A DNA stretch of 64,000 nucleotides, from positions 1,860,001 to 1,924,000 of the forward strand of contig CBDFIN010000012.1 in NCBI GenBank assembly GCA_965248135.1. The letters are read 5' to 3'. Shown one piece after another: positions 54,951-64,000 of the stretch. Numbering within the stretch: position 1 is the stretch's first letter; the number at the start of each line of letters is the position of its first letter. The notes under the pieces were generated by a model. The model saw only the letters and a program-made list of their open reading frames with translations. It did no database searches and had not been told where the DNA came from. The DNA is from SZUA-100 sp965248135 (lineage in GTDB: Bacteria > Pseudomonadota > Alphaproteobacteria > Rhizobiales > Rhizobiaceae). The translations under genes and the position numbers were made by a program.

Positions 54951-55642
54951 CGTATGCGTAGCGCGAAATTACGCCATGCCGGTGCCGCTCCTGAAGATGT
55001 GGATTATCGCGCACGGCGCAATCTCAATAAAGCGCTGTTCCAACAACTTTTGACCGGAAAATGGATGCGCGACAAACGCAACCTGATCATCACCGGCCCC
55101 TGTGGTGTCGGCAAAACCTGGTTGGCATGTGCACTGGCACATAAGGCCTGCCGAAACGGCAATACGGTATTATACAGACGCCTGCCACGGCTGTTTGACG
55201 AGTTGGAGCTGGCTCATGGCGATGGCCGTTTCCCGCGCCTGTTTCGAAGCCTCACCAAAACCGATCTTCTGATCCTTGATGACTGGGGGCCTGACCGTCT
55301 GAACGCAAGTCAGCGCCGTGATCTTATGGAAATCATTGAAGACAGATATGAGGCAGGTTCCACTCTCATCACCAGTCAACTTCCCGTTGATACATGGCAC
55401 GAGGTAATCGGTGAACCGACCTTCGCTGACGCAATCCTCGACAGGATCGTTCACAACTCCTACCGAATGGAACTGGAAGGCCAGTCAATGCGTAAAACCA
55501 GAACCAAAATCGTTGACGAAAGCAACAAAAACTGAATAGAAAAACAAGCGCCCCAAACGCAGCGCGCTACAGGTGGCCGGATACCCCGGTACAGGTGGCC
55601 GGATGTTGTTGGAATGAAGGGGCGGATTGCCCGGAATATGCA
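54951..55642 (+). mobile_element. IS21-family fragment carrying istB (second copy)
   Basis: Contains istB codons 54954-55535 (starting RSAKLRHAGAAPEDVDYRAR, with GPCGVGKTW and LLILDDWG) and an IS21 terminal region with two TACAGGTGGCCGGAT repeats, ending near 55642 with the TGCATATTCC end motif. The N-terminal part of istB and all of istA are missing, cut by the IS3 element. Confidence 0.82.
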
Positions 55643-55751
55643 GGGTGGTGACAAATGGTGCAACAACCGCCCATTCAGCATCAGTTAAATCGCTTGGATA
55701 ACGATCAAATTTGCGAGTATGTTCTTGGCGGGTGATATCAGTCCACGGCAT
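55643..55751 (-). pseudogene. N-terminal fragment of an IS5-family transposase
   Basis: Reads MPWTDITRQEHTRKFDRYPS, then DLTDAEWAVVAPFVT before the IS21 end motif. This is the standard N-terminus of IS5 (IS427-type) transposases. Truncated by the IS21 end; start ATG at 55751. Confidence 0.78.
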
Positions 55752-55953
55752 CGTGGTCTCCTTCGAATATTCATCAATCCGAAGTGAATCACAACCTACT
55801 GATATCATTCAACTACTTTTAAATCGGGTTCTAAGATGGGTATCGGCAGAATATGATTACCATGGTGTTTTAGTCTGACAATGCCTGTTGTGCGAAAAAA
55901 AATGTCAGATCAGGTCATGTGTCAAAAAAATAGATCCAAATGTTCTGGTAACT

Positions 55954-57237
55954 TCAAAAACCTGGAATACTTTGTTGGCGCTCATGGGCGAACCCACGCA
56001 ATCGCCGCGTGTTTTCTGCAACCTCACCAGGTACAGGAAATTTGCGCGCAAGACCTTCCTCAATTGCGGATTGTGCAGTGACTTCCGCCACTTCAGGATA
56101 AAGTGTCTCAGACCTCGGACTGGGTGAAATATTATTTAAAGACAGTTCATTTTCCGATACATCATTGGCAATGGCTTTTGCCGCCTTCAAACACATAGTG
56201 GGGGAAACAGATTTGGCGTTGGTATCTATTGCCCCTCTCAATAACGAGGGGAATGCCAGCACATTGTTACAATGATTTGGAAAATCGAAGCGGCCACTGG
56301 CGACTAGTGCAGCACCAGCCGCTTTTGCTTCATCCGGCATGATCTCCGGGTTCGGATTTGCCAGTGAAAACACAATCGGCTCCGTATTCATAGATTGGAT
56401 CATTTGTGAATTTACAATCCCGCCAACCGAAAGGCCAATAAAGAGATCGGCGCCGATCATTGCCTGCTCAAGACCGCCTTTGCGCATCGAGGCATTGGTT
56501 TTATCCGCTAATCGTTGCAGGTACGGGTATTGTTGTTTCTGGTCACGGCTCAATATGCCTTCGCGATCCACCGCTATAATATCCTCTATTCCCAGCAGTC
56601 CAAGCATCTTGATACAAGCGGTACCCGCAGCGCCACAACCACAGACAACTGTCTTTATATTTGACGGATTTCTGTTTAATACCTTCAATGCATTGATCAA
56701 GGCCGCGATAATAGCGGTCGCGGTTCCAAACTGATCATCATGAATGATCGGCACCGGCAACGAGCCAGAAAGCTGATCCATGACATCAAAACAATGAGGG
56801 GCGGCGACATCTTCGAGATTAAATCCACCGAAACTTGGCGCAAGCGCCTTGATAATTGGCACAAGTTCCTGAGAGTTTTGCACATCAAGACACAAAGGCA
56901 TGCAGTCGATACCAGCCAATAATTTAAACATCACAGATTTACCCTCCATGACCGGCATGCCGGCAAAGGGGCCTATGTCGCCAAAACCCAGCACTGCGCT
57001 GCCGTCTGTTACCAACGCAATCATATTATCTTTGGTTGACTGCTCATGAATTAGTGAGGGGGTTTCTTTGATGGCATTTACAACATGGCCAACGCCGGGA
57101 GTGAAAGCGATTGCAATGTCTTCAACCCCGCGCACAATTACCTTCGGCAATATTTCGATTTTGCCATGGCCAAAATAGGCATCCCGACCAAAGGCTAAAG
57201 CCTTTTCAGCCGTAATATCCATAATCTGCTTTGCCAT
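55954..57237 (-). CDS. Malic enzyme family protein
   Basis: About 427 aa from the ATG at 57237. Malic N-terminal domain (FTPGVGHVVNAI, ALVTDGSAVLGFGDIGP) and NAD-binding domain (VVCGCGAAGTACIKML). It has DDQFGTATAI, the metal-site segment of malic enzymes, and FSLANPNPEI. It probably decarboxylates malate to pyruvate with NAD(P), or a relative of malate. The gene starts 1 nt after the stop of the HD-like gene and is the last of the ABC transporter operon, so it may serve the catabolism of what is imported. It lacks the C-terminal phosphotransacetylase-like domain of the larger type. Confidence 0.88.
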   Translation of the reverse strand: MAKQIMDITAEKALAFGRDAYFGHGKIEILPKVIVRGVEDIAIAFTPGVGHVVNAIKETPSLIHEQSTKDNMIALVTDGSAVLGFGDIGPFAGMPVMEGKSVMFKLLAGIDCMPLCLDVQNSQELVPIIKALAPSFGGFNLEDVAAPHCFDVMDQLSGSLPVPIIHDDQFGTATAIIAALINALKVLNRNPSNIKTVVCGCGAAGTACIKMLGLLGIEDIIAVDREGILSRDQKQQYPYLQRLADKTNASMRKGGLEQAMIGADLFIGLSVGGIVNSQMIQSMNTEPIVFSLANPNPEIMPDEAKAAGAALVASGRFDFPNHCNNVLAFPSLLRGAIDTNAKSVSPTMCLKAAKAIANDVSENELSLNNISPSPRSETLYPEVAEVTAQSAIEEGLARKFPVPGEVAENTRRLRGFAHERQQSIPGF

Positions 57238-57238
57238 A

Positions 57239-58390
57239 TCAGGCAGCCACCAGTCTGTTGACTGTATTTTTGGCTGCATCGTATCCTTCGCGCACCAATA
57301 TTTCATAAAGCGGTATCTGACCAATCTGAGACCAGACATAGTTCTTCAACTGATTGATTGCACGTTTGTCGGAATCATCTGGCGATATACCGAGCGATTC
57401 CTGTGCAATTTGCTTCAACATGGGCCAAGTGTATAGGTGGGCAGCACCCATTGTATAAGGCCAATTCATATCAGCCAGATGTGTCACCCATTGCTCGGCA
57501 GGCTGCGTTGCCAGTACAAGCTGGTCGTTTTTGCGTTCCAGAAGGCCATAATCGACCGGGTCGACCTGCGCCATGATTGCAGCTGATTCAATAAAATGGC
57601 AAACACGATCCAGGCCGACCCAATTGGTTACTACATCCCGCCCGTCCATGGATGCATCAAGCATCGACATCTGATGGGCCGCGGCCATCGCCATTACAAT
57701 ACGTGCATCATGACGGCGGTGCATCAATTCAGCGGTCGCATAAATACAATGCGCGTGCCACGTATCATCATAAACAGTTCTGGGTTCTTCGAGCCAAGAA
57801 CCGTTTTCCTGCCACTTGTATAGCCAGACTTTCGGGTATTCATGGACCAGAAGCGAAGCCACCGGCAAATCACGATTAATGGGCAAACCATACATCTGGC
57901 GATAATTTTCGGTATAATTATCTGCAATCCTGATATTATAGGCCACGGTAAGCGCCAACCCCCCTGGATGGGCATTGTAGAAATCATTGTGACTGGAGGG
58001 TGCTGTCAAATAGTTCTGCGGGGTCATATGTCCTTCGGGAAACAAATGGTCGGGATCGTCATCTGCGTTGAAAAACCCAAGTTTAACCATTTCGTTGACA
58101 AGCTTTTGGCGGTCATCATCACTTGGATACATTTCAAGAAACGTAACTTTCGGGCTGCTGATACATTCCGTCATCAATCTGCGATAACCGTCATCTTCAA
58201 GGCTTGCAGCGGTTTGCAAGAGTTCATTATAAGCTCCCGATACCAATCTCGACGCTTTGGCCATGTCCTCGGGGCTCATGGCCACTATTTCCTCCAATGA
58301 TCGTGTGGGAGTAAGATCCAGATCTTCGGAAAATTTCGAATATTCAAATTTGCCCGGCAATGGGCCGCGTGTTTCGTGACATGTACACAT
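57239..58390 (-). CDS. HD-domain-like protein of unknown function
   Basis: About 383 aa; AGGAG lies 8 nt before the ATG at 58390 (MCTCHETRGPLPGKFEYSKF). Around residues 145-270 there are histidines and acidic residues arranged like an HD phosphohydrolase (AHPGGLALTVA, LLVHEYPKVW, DDTWHAHCIYATAEL, MAAAHQ), but the central HD pair reads HE. No family name is secure. It lies between the ABC ATPase genes and the malic-enzyme gene and is probably co-transcribed with them. It may process the imported compound; that is inference. Confidence 0.55.
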   Translation of the reverse strand: MCTCHETRGPLPGKFEYSKFSEDLDLTPTRSLEEIVAMSPEDMAKASRLVSGAYNELLQTAASLEDDGYRRLMTECISSPKVTFLEMYPSDDDRQKLVNEMVKLGFFNADDDPDHLFPEGHMTPQNYLTAPSSHNDFYNAHPGGLALTVAYNIRIADNYTENYRQMYGLPINRDLPVASLLVHEYPKVWLYKWQENGSWLEEPRTVYDDTWHAHCIYATAELMHRRHDARIVMAMAAAHQMSMLDASMDGRDVVTNWVGLDRVCHFIESAAIMAQVDPVDYGLLERKNDQLVLATQPAEQWVTHLADMNWPYTMGAAHLYTWPMLKQIAQESLGISPDDSDKRAINQLKNYVWSQIGQIPLYEILVREGYDAAKNTVNRLVAA

Positions 58391-58447
58391 ATTTGTTTCT
58401 CCTTTAGGCATGAATTGGCCAGCATCTGTATGATGCCGTTGAAATTT

Positions 58448-59536
58448 CTAAATAAATTTTTCTGTTTCCAGATCCAGCAATTGCTCCGGTACTAACTCGA
58501 ACCCGAACCAGACAGTATTTTTCAGGTTGACCGGGTCATCGGGCACAATTTTTGCTCTGAGTATCTCCTGTCCAAGCTGAAGTTGAACAATGGACATTCC
58601 ACCAAGATACTCCACTCTGTTAATCTTCGCTTTATTGGGGGTTTCCTTCGACTTCGATGTCGATAGCCGTACCGCTTCAGGGCGAATACCAAGTGCAAGA
58701 TTTTCGGGTAATTGCCTCTTTGCGGGATATTCTTTTTGCTCATCCAGCGGGAAGTTTAAAGTTCCAATTTCGATGATGGTTGCGCCATCCGTTATTTTGG
58801 GCTTCGCAGCTAGGATATTCATAGACGGCTGGCCAATGAATTCCGCGACAAATTTGTTGGCAGGTCGGTTATATATTTCATCCGGCGAACCGATTTGTTG
58901 CAATCGACCTTCATGGAGAACCGCAATGCGGTCCGACATCGACATTGCTTCAACCTGATCATGGGTAACATAAATAACGGTTTGGCCGAGTTTCTTATGT
59001 ATCTCCTTAAATTCCAAACGTAACGCTATACGGATGCGTGCATCCAGATTTGTTAATGGCTCATCCAGCATTAAAAGGTCAGCAGGCTTTGCAATTGAGC
59101 GTCCAATCGCCACTCTTTGTTGTTCGCCACCTGAAAATGTTTTGGGTAACCGGTTCAGAATATGTTCTACTTTCAACATTTCAGCAAGTTCCATCACCCG
59201 CTTGCGGATTTCCTGTTCAGATGCACCGGATATTTTCAGTGGAAACGCCATGTTTTCAAAGCCTGTTAGTGTAGGAAACAAAGCTATGTTCTGGAAAAGC
59301 AGGCTGATGTTGCGGTCTTTCGGCTGAAAATGTGTGACGTTGCGATCCTTGATCACAACTGTTCCAGAATCGGGCCGGATCAATCCGGCTATCGTCTTTA
59401 GCAGCGTGGATTTACCCGCATTAGTGGGCCCTACGATACAAAAGAACTCTCCTTCCTCGACACTGAAGTCAATTTCTCTCAGTGCCTGAATATCATCATA
59501 ACGTACACTGATATCTGTGAGGGATAGCTGGCTCAT
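58448..59536 (-). CDS. ABC importer ATP-binding protein (canonical)
   Basis: 362-aa MalK/UgpC-type ATPase: Walker A GPTNAGKST, signature FSGGEQQR, Walker B LLMLDEP and switch THDQ, followed by the C-terminal TOBE/OB domain. Energises the importer. It overlaps the second ATPase gene by 4 nt. It is one of two unlike ATPase genes in the operon. Confidence 0.93.
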   Translation of the reverse strand: MSQLSLTDISVRYDDIQALREIDFSVEEGEFFCIVGPTNAGKSTLLKTIAGLIRPDSGTVVIKDRNVTHFQPKDRNISLLFQNIALFPTLTGFENMAFPLKISGASEQEIRKRVMELAEMLKVEHILNRLPKTFSGGEQQRVAIGRSIAKPADLLMLDEPLTNLDARIRIALRLEFKEIHKKLGQTVIYVTHDQVEAMSMSDRIAVLHEGRLQQIGSPDEIYNRPANKFVAEFIGQPSMNILAAKPKITDGATIIEIGTLNFPLDEQKEYPAKRQLPENLALGIRPEAVRLSTSKSKETPNKAKINRVEYLGGMSIVQLQLGQEILRAKIVPDDPVNLKNTVWFGFELVPEQLLDLETEKFI

Positions 59537-60648
59537 GCTGGTTCCTCACAATTTTGAAAATGATGAACCTCACCGGTTTCCGGATTGATAATATGAGTGT
59601 CTTCCAATTCAAATCTAATATGCAATTTATCGGATTCCCTGGCGAAGCCCGGTGCAACAGATATTGCAAGTAAATCGTCTGCATAATTCACATGAAGAAT
59701 GTGCTCGGAACCAAAATTTTCAACGAACCGGACTTCGCATCCAATTGAACCTGCAAATGGATCATGACTGGTCCTGAACTGATGTGGACGGACCCCGAGG
59801 ATATAAGGTCCTGGTAAAATGTGTGAATTTGGTATCGCTCTGTTCTGTTCAAGGGCAGTAGCAATATTCAGCGTTTTACCGGTCTTGGAAATTGTGCACC
59901 GGAGCATATTTATCGGAGGATCTCCGATAAATTCCGCAACAAATCTACTTGTCGGTTTTTGATATATCTGTTTGGGGGAGGCCGTTTGCAGGATATCGCC
60001 GTCTTTCATGACGGCAATTCGATCAGACATTGCCATGGCCTCGGTCTGGTCATGTGTCACATAGAGAACTGTTTGCTGCAATTCCTGCTGGATATTTTTC
60101 AATTCAGTGCGCAGGCTAGTACGAAGTGCTGCATCCAGATTCGACATCGGCTCATCAAGAAGGAGAAGTTCCGCTTTGGTGACCAGAACACGCGCAAGCG
60201 CAACTCGCTGCATTTCGCTCATGTTCAAGTCGCCACCCCTTGCATTCAGTATTCCAGATATGTCCAGTTTTTCCACAAATTCATCAACAATCAGATCACG
60301 TTCAGCACGGCGTATTTTCTGTGCCTCAAGGCCGAAATGAAGGTTCTTTTTCACTGACAGTTTGGTAAAAATTGCATAGTCTTGAAAAACAAGGCCGATC
60401 TTTCGTTTCTGGGGTGGAATATGGGTGATATTTTTACCGTCGATGAGAATTTCGCCAGAAGTCGGATCCACGAACCCTGCAATCATTGCCAGGGTGGTGG
60501 ATTTGCCGCATCCAGATGGTCCCAACAATGAAAGAAATTCACCTCGGTGAAGGACCAGATTTGAATTGTATACGGCCTTGGTCTGACCAAACACCTTACA
60601 AATATTTTTGAGTTCAAGTTTTGCCGGTCCGGTGTTGTCAGTCGTCAT
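59533..60648 (-). CDS. ABC importer ATP-binding protein (degenerate signature)
   Basis: 371 aa. Walker A GPSGCGKST, Walker B LLLLDEP and switch THDQ are normal, but the signature reads LNMSEMQR instead of LSGGQQQR. Paired ATPases with one degenerate site suggest an asymmetric heterodimer with the canonical partner encoded next to it. TOBE domain follows. It overlaps the permease gene by 4 nt. Confidence 0.92.
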   Translation of the reverse strand: MTTDNTGPAKLELKNICKVFGQTKAVYNSNLVLHRGEFLSLLGPSGCGKSTTLAMIAGFVDPTSGEILIDGKNITHIPPQKRKIGLVFQDYAIFTKLSVKKNLHFGLEAQKIRRAERDLIVDEFVEKLDISGILNARGGDLNMSEMQRVALARVLVTKAELLLLDEPMSNLDAALRTSLRTELKNIQQELQQTVLYVTHDQTEAMAMSDRIAVMKDGDILQTASPKQIYQKPTSRFVAEFIGDPPINMLRCTISKTGKTLNIATALEQNRAIPNSHILPGPYILGVRPHQFRTSHDPFAGSIGCEVRFVENFGSEHILHVNYADDLLAISVAPGFARESDKLHIRFELEDTHIINPETGEVHHFQNCEEPA

Positions 60649-61532
60649 TTCTTGATTGCTCCAAAGGTCAGACCACGAACAATATGGCGCTGGATCACAT
60701 ACCCAAAAATGATTACCGGCAAGGTCGAGATGGTTCCCATCGCAGCCTGTACGCCATAAAGTTTTCCCGAAGAAGCAGACACATAGTTGGCAACCTGAAG
60801 GGTGACCGTCACAACATTGCCGGCCGTTAATACCAGAGCGAACAGAAATTCAGACCAATTCAGTATGAAAATGAAAAGCGCAGTCGATAAAATGCCCGCT
60901 TTTACCAACGGTAAGGTAACTGTGAGAAATGCATTGAATTGCCCCATGCCATGAACCATTGCTGCTCCCTCCAGTTCAGCCGGCACTTCTTCTATGAAAG
61001 AGCGGATCATCCAGATTGAAAATGGAAGCGTGAATGCTGAATAGGCGAGGATCAGGCCGACATAGGTATCAGAGAGTTTGAGAACGGAAAACAGGGCGAC
61101 CATAGGCACAACAACTGCTATTGGCGGCACCATGCGTACCGTGAGGAACTGGAAGGGGTAGTTTTCCCCACCGGTGCGAAACCGGACAATGGAGTAAGCG
61201 GCCAATGTGCCAAACACGACGGAGATAATAGTCGCCGATACCGATATTATTGTTGAGCCTTTGAATGCATTCCACGCACTGCCTGATACCTTGTAGTCAA
61301 GAGACCCATCTTGTTGGCTGGCAAAATCACGAGCCAAGTCAGGAAAGAATACAATCCGGTAGTTTTGCAGGGTTGGATTATCCGTAAGCCATATAGGTGG
61401 CCAGTTGGCCCACTCCTCAAATGGTTTGAAAGAAGTAGCTATCAGCCAATAAATCGGAAAAAATGAAATAACAGATGCAATTATCACTGCGGTGCGTTTG
61501 AGAATTGTCTGCCAGTTGAAGCGTTTTGTCAT
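60645..61532 (-). CDS. ABC importer permease (MalG-type)
   Basis: About 295 aa from the ATG at 61532, six predicted transmembrane segments and the EAA-type loop EEVPAELEGAAMVHGMGQFN that docks the ATPase. Carbohydrate-importer permease 2 family. It follows the first permease with a 10-nt gap. Confidence 0.93.
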   Translation of the reverse strand: MTKRFNWQTILKRTAVIIASVISFFPIYWLIATSFKPFEEWANWPPIWLTDNPTLQNYRIVFFPDLARDFASQQDGSLDYKVSGSAWNAFKGSTIISVSATIISVVFGTLAAYSIVRFRTGGENYPFQFLTVRMVPPIAVVVPMVALFSVLKLSDTYVGLILAYSAFTLPFSIWMIRSFIEEVPAELEGAAMVHGMGQFNAFLTVTLPLVKAGILSTALFIFILNWSEFLFALVLTAGNVVTVTLQVANYVSASSGKLYGVQAAMGTISTLPVIIFGYVIQRHIVRGLTFGAIKK

Positions 61533-61542
61533 TTTCTCAATC

Positions 61543-62415
61543 CTAGCCGCGTGTGCGAAGCGGTTTTGCCAATACAAGGCAGATCGATACCACAACAGCC
61601 AGAACAAGAAGTGCGGCTGCCGCTATATAGCCCATGCGAAAATATACAAATGCGCCGTTGTACATGTACATTGAAATAGTTTCAGTGGCGCCACCAGGTT
61701 GGCCCCGTGTCAGGATATAGACCGGATCAAATATCTTGAATGTCTCAATTGCCCTGACAACAACTGCTATGGAAATGACGGGAACCAGCAATGGCAAGAT
61801 TACTTTAAAAAAGATACGCGTTGGGCTGGCACCAAGCCCAATGGCCGCCCGGATTTGATTTTCCGGCAGGTTCATCAAACCGGTTAACATCAGTAAGAAC
61901 ATTAATGGCGTCCATTGCCAGATTTCTGCAAGCATGATTGGTGCCATTGCCCAGGTAGGGTGCGATAGCCAGGAGAATTCAAATACTTCACCGGTTAACA
62001 GGGATATGAGGTGGTTGATCGGACCGCGTTCATTGAACAGCATAAAAAATGCATTCGCTGCATCAACAGGTATGATCATCATCGGCAGAATAATGATGCT
62101 TACGGCTATTTTTCGCCAAGGCCATTCGTCTATGAACAACAGGGCCAGGCCAAGGGCCAGCACCAGTTCAACAGCTATGCAGACCGCAACAACAAAAAGT
62201 GTCCGCACCACAGACTTTACAAACCGGTCATCATACCAAAGCTCATAAAAATTCCAAAACCAGTCAAATTCTGCCTGATACCATGCAATATTTTGTGTTG
62301 GCTGCCAGCTGGTGAATGCGAGCCAGATGAGTATCAGGGTCGGCACAACAACAATAAACATAATGGTCAGTTGTGCAGGTAAAACCAGTCGAATGTTAAA
62401 CGGTATTTTATACAT
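61543..62415 (-). CDS. ABC importer permease (MalF/UgpA-type)
   Basis: 290 aa, six transmembrane segments, and an EAA-like loop (LPENQIRAAIGLGASPTRIF). Forms the heterodimeric channel with the MalG-type subunit. It begins after the hairpin that follows the binding-protein gene. Confidence 0.92.
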   Translation of the reverse strand: MYKIPFNIRLVLPAQLTIMFIVVVPTLILIWLAFTSWQPTQNIAWYQAEFDWFWNFYELWYDDRFVKSVVRTLFVVAVCIAVELVLALGLALLFIDEWPWRKIAVSIIILPMMIIPVDAANAFFMLFNERGPINHLISLLTGEVFEFSWLSHPTWAMAPIMLAEIWQWTPLMFLLMLTGLMNLPENQIRAAIGLGASPTRIFFKVILPLLVPVISIAVVVRAIETFKIFDPVYILTRGQPGGATETISMYMYNGAFVYFRMGYIAAAALLVLAVVVSICLVLAKPLRTRG

Positions 62416-62476
62416 ACTTGCTAATTATCCATGGTATCCGCCCGCACTTGCGCTTGGAATTGCGACTGACCCCATC

Positions 62477-62511
62477 AAAAAAGTCACCGCGTACAAATTA
62501 TGTACGCGGTG
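62477..62511 (-). terminator. Intercistronic hairpin with U-tract
   Basis: On the minus strand CACCGCGTAC pairs with GTACGCGGTG (10-bp perfect stem, 7-nt loop, 62485-62511), then six T (62477-62482). It lies 7 nt after the binding-protein stop and before the permease gene. It probably acts as a partial terminator or mRNA-stabilising structure, raising binding-protein levels over permeases. Confidence 0.7.
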
Positions 62512-62518
62512 CAAGTTT

Positions 62519-64000
62519 TTATTTTAGACGGTTTCGTATCGACGCCGGATAAATGGATTTCAGAAATGACCACTGAACACCCTGACTACGTCGTCCCATT
62601 CGCCTGGTGATGCGGGACCAGGCGGCGGCGGTATCATCCAAAGCCTGTTTTGCGCTTTTGGTGCCGGAATCTGCCGCAGAAAGGTTGGTTCTAAGCTGAT
62701 CAAAATACTCACCCTGACCTTTCAGGTAAAGATCGGGAATTGAGCCTTTCATCGATTCTTTATGCACTTTCAGAAATTCAGGGCTGTATGTGCTGACAAT
62801 TTCGGCATCCTCATAATGGGCACCTCGAAACGGGTCAAAATACCCACCAGGGTCACGCACGGCAATTGTCGACATCGCAGGGCTGCATGCAAACAGACTA
62901 TACAGATAAGCTAGTTCAGATTGCTTGGAGACTGATGAAACAACGTAGTTCCAGCCCCAGTTAAAATAGGGTGTCTTCAGCAACTCACCATCGACAATTC
63001 CGCCTGGTGTCGGACCAAAAGTCATCTTTCCTTTTATTGCTGATTTGTCGCTGTTAAGGAACTTTTGAGTGCCACCCCATCCGATGTTGCAGAATTTGTC
63101 GCCCTTTCCAAAAGCCTCAAAATTCTCGAATAGACCGTTGGTCCGTGCACCTGGATATAAGTTCTTGGATGCGGCAATCAACTCCTCAAGAGCTTTTACT
63201 CCGGCATCATTATTGATCTGAGGGTTCAAATCATCATCAAGCGGGTAATAGCCTTTGGCGTGAAAACGTACCCACCATTCCCAGGCGACGAAAAACTGGG
63301 TGCGATAAAGTGCACCACCATACATCCCCTCATCAGGGCGGTGGAAATGGGCCATCATGGCGTCAAGTTCTTGCCAGGTATCTGGAACTTTTAATTCATA
63401 GCCGTTCTTGTCTGCAAATTTTTTGTTCTCTTCGGCATTTTCCAACCAGTCTTTGTTATAAAACATGACATAGGTGTCGCCGTCAGTCTGATAGCCATAC
63501 AGACTACCTTTGTAGTAATCCCCAATAGAATACAGGGCATCGTCCTGAAATCCGTCTGGTTCATATTTGCTGGCATATTGGTCCAAATTAACAAGTATAC
63601 CGGATTCAACGATATCTGGAAGTCCGAAAGTGGCAGGTAACGCAAGATCGAACGCTCCTGATTTGGCAACCGATTCCAGAAGTATTTTTTGCGTTATTTC
63701 GCCAAGTGGCACTTCCAGGTATTTGAATTTAATACCGGTTAAAGCAGTGAACTTGTCGGCAACAGGCTTGACATTGCCCAGGGATCCTGATGGCTGAAGA
63801 ATTTTTAATGTAATGTCTTTTCCTGCAGCCAGCTTCTTTGCCTGTTTGGCAGCCTCTTCATGCACGTTTGCCAATGTGGATGCATGGGCACGTTGCGGTG
63901 ACATTATCAATGAAGGCGCTACAACTGCAGCGGATGCGCAGGCTGCTGCAGATTGCATAAAACGCCGTCTTTCACGGTTTGTAACTGTATTTCTTTTTGT
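62519..64000 (-). CDS. ABC importer substrate-binding protein, Tat-exported (start outside window)
   Basis: About 493 codons visible; the frame continues through the window edge. Directly upstream of Met (63958) it reads RERRRFMQS, a twin-arginine motif, followed by a hydrophobic stretch and AHA cleavage site, so the true start is probably outside the window. The mature protein is an extracellular solute-binding protein family 1 type (KILQPSGSLGNVKPVADKFT, then GWGGTQKFLNSDKSA). The ligand is unknown; the operon context (two ATPases, malic enzyme) gives no firm clue. Confidence 0.9.
   Translation of the reverse strand, partial: TKRNTVTNRERRRFMQSAAACASAAVVAPSLIMSPQRAHASTLANVHEEAAKQAKKLAAGKDITLKILQPSGSLGNVKPVADKFTALTGIKFKYLEVPLGEITQKILLESVAKSGAFDLALPATFGLPDIVESGILVNLDQYASKYEPDGFQDDALYSIGDYYKGSLYGYQTDGDTYVMFYNKDWLENAEENKKFADKNGYELKVPDTWQELDAMMAHFHRPDEGMYGGALYRTQFFVAWEWWVRFHAKGYYPLDDDLNPQINNDAGVKALEELIAASKNLYPGARTNGLFENFEAFGKGDKFCNIGWGGTQKFLNSDKSAIKGKMTFGPTPGGIVDGELLKTPYFNWGWNYVVSSVSKQSELAYLYSLFACSPAMSTIAVRDPGGYFDPFRGAHYEDAEIVSTYSPEFLKVHKESMKGSIPDLYLKGQGEYFDQLRTNLSAADSGTKSAKQALDDTAAAWSRITRRMGRRSQGVQWSFLKSIYPASIRNRLK

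Noticed and set aside
55560..55642. TACAGGTGGCCGGAT direct repeats
   Set aside because: Terminal repeats of the second IS21 fragment, not an independent repeat or origin.

Overview
The window looks like chromosomal DNA of an alphaproteobacterium, probably a Hyphomicrobiales-type heterotroph. This rests on the rhizobial-looking sdhCDAB operon, the very large (about 1,600 aa) NAD-glutamate dehydrogenase, a biotin pyruvate carboxylase and alphaproteobacterial codon use. No rRNA or tRNA gene was recognised, so the taxonomic call is inference.

Layout. (1) 1-4223, minus strand: succinate dehydrogenase operon sdhC-sdhD-sdhA-[two AT-rich accessory genes]-sdhB, with sdhB cut by the window edge. (2) 4606-18883: core and housekeeping genes: M15-like lipoprotein, YcaQ/AlkZ-type glycosylase, glutathione S-transferase, CMD peroxidase-like protein, NAD-GDH, UMF1-type MFS transporter, pyruvate carboxylase, a small secreted protein and a nitroreductase. 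(3) 19090-27921: a tight one-carbon/methylated-amine operon. It holds an XRE-cupin regulator, two FAD-GcvT dimethylglycine/sarcosine dehydrogenase-like enzymes, a betaine/homocysteine methyltransferase-like enzyme, a PEP-mutase/isocitrate-lyase-family enzyme and a non-pyrrolysine MttB-family methyltransferase. (4) 28032-31262: mannose-1-phosphate guanylyltransferase, HNH nuclease, DsbB and a DedA/YqaA membrane protein. (5) About 31320-55750: a patchwork of intact, nested and broken insertion sequences (IS3, IS630, IS30, IS66, IS110, IS701, IS21, ISAs1, IS91, IS5) around AT-rich cargo. (6) 55954-64000, minus strand: ABC importer operon (Tat-exported binding protein, two permeases, two unlike ATPases), an HD-like protein and a malic-enzyme-family protein.

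The most unusual gene is at 40191-42965: one polypeptide joining a PocR sensory domain, a class III nucleotidyl cyclase and a class V PLP aminotransferase/cysteine-desulfurase-like domain. Other cargo includes a run of small signal-peptide proteins beside a frameshifted GH73 glucosaminidase, and a TPR/peptidoglycan-binding/PAN protein split by an ISAs1 element with a perfect 10-bp target duplication. A two-gene insertion (membrane protein plus dUTPase/dCTP-deaminase-fold protein) sits inside the sdh operon. A 206-bp repeat with 20-bp inverted ends occurs twice, once just after the GDH gene and once inside an IS remnant.
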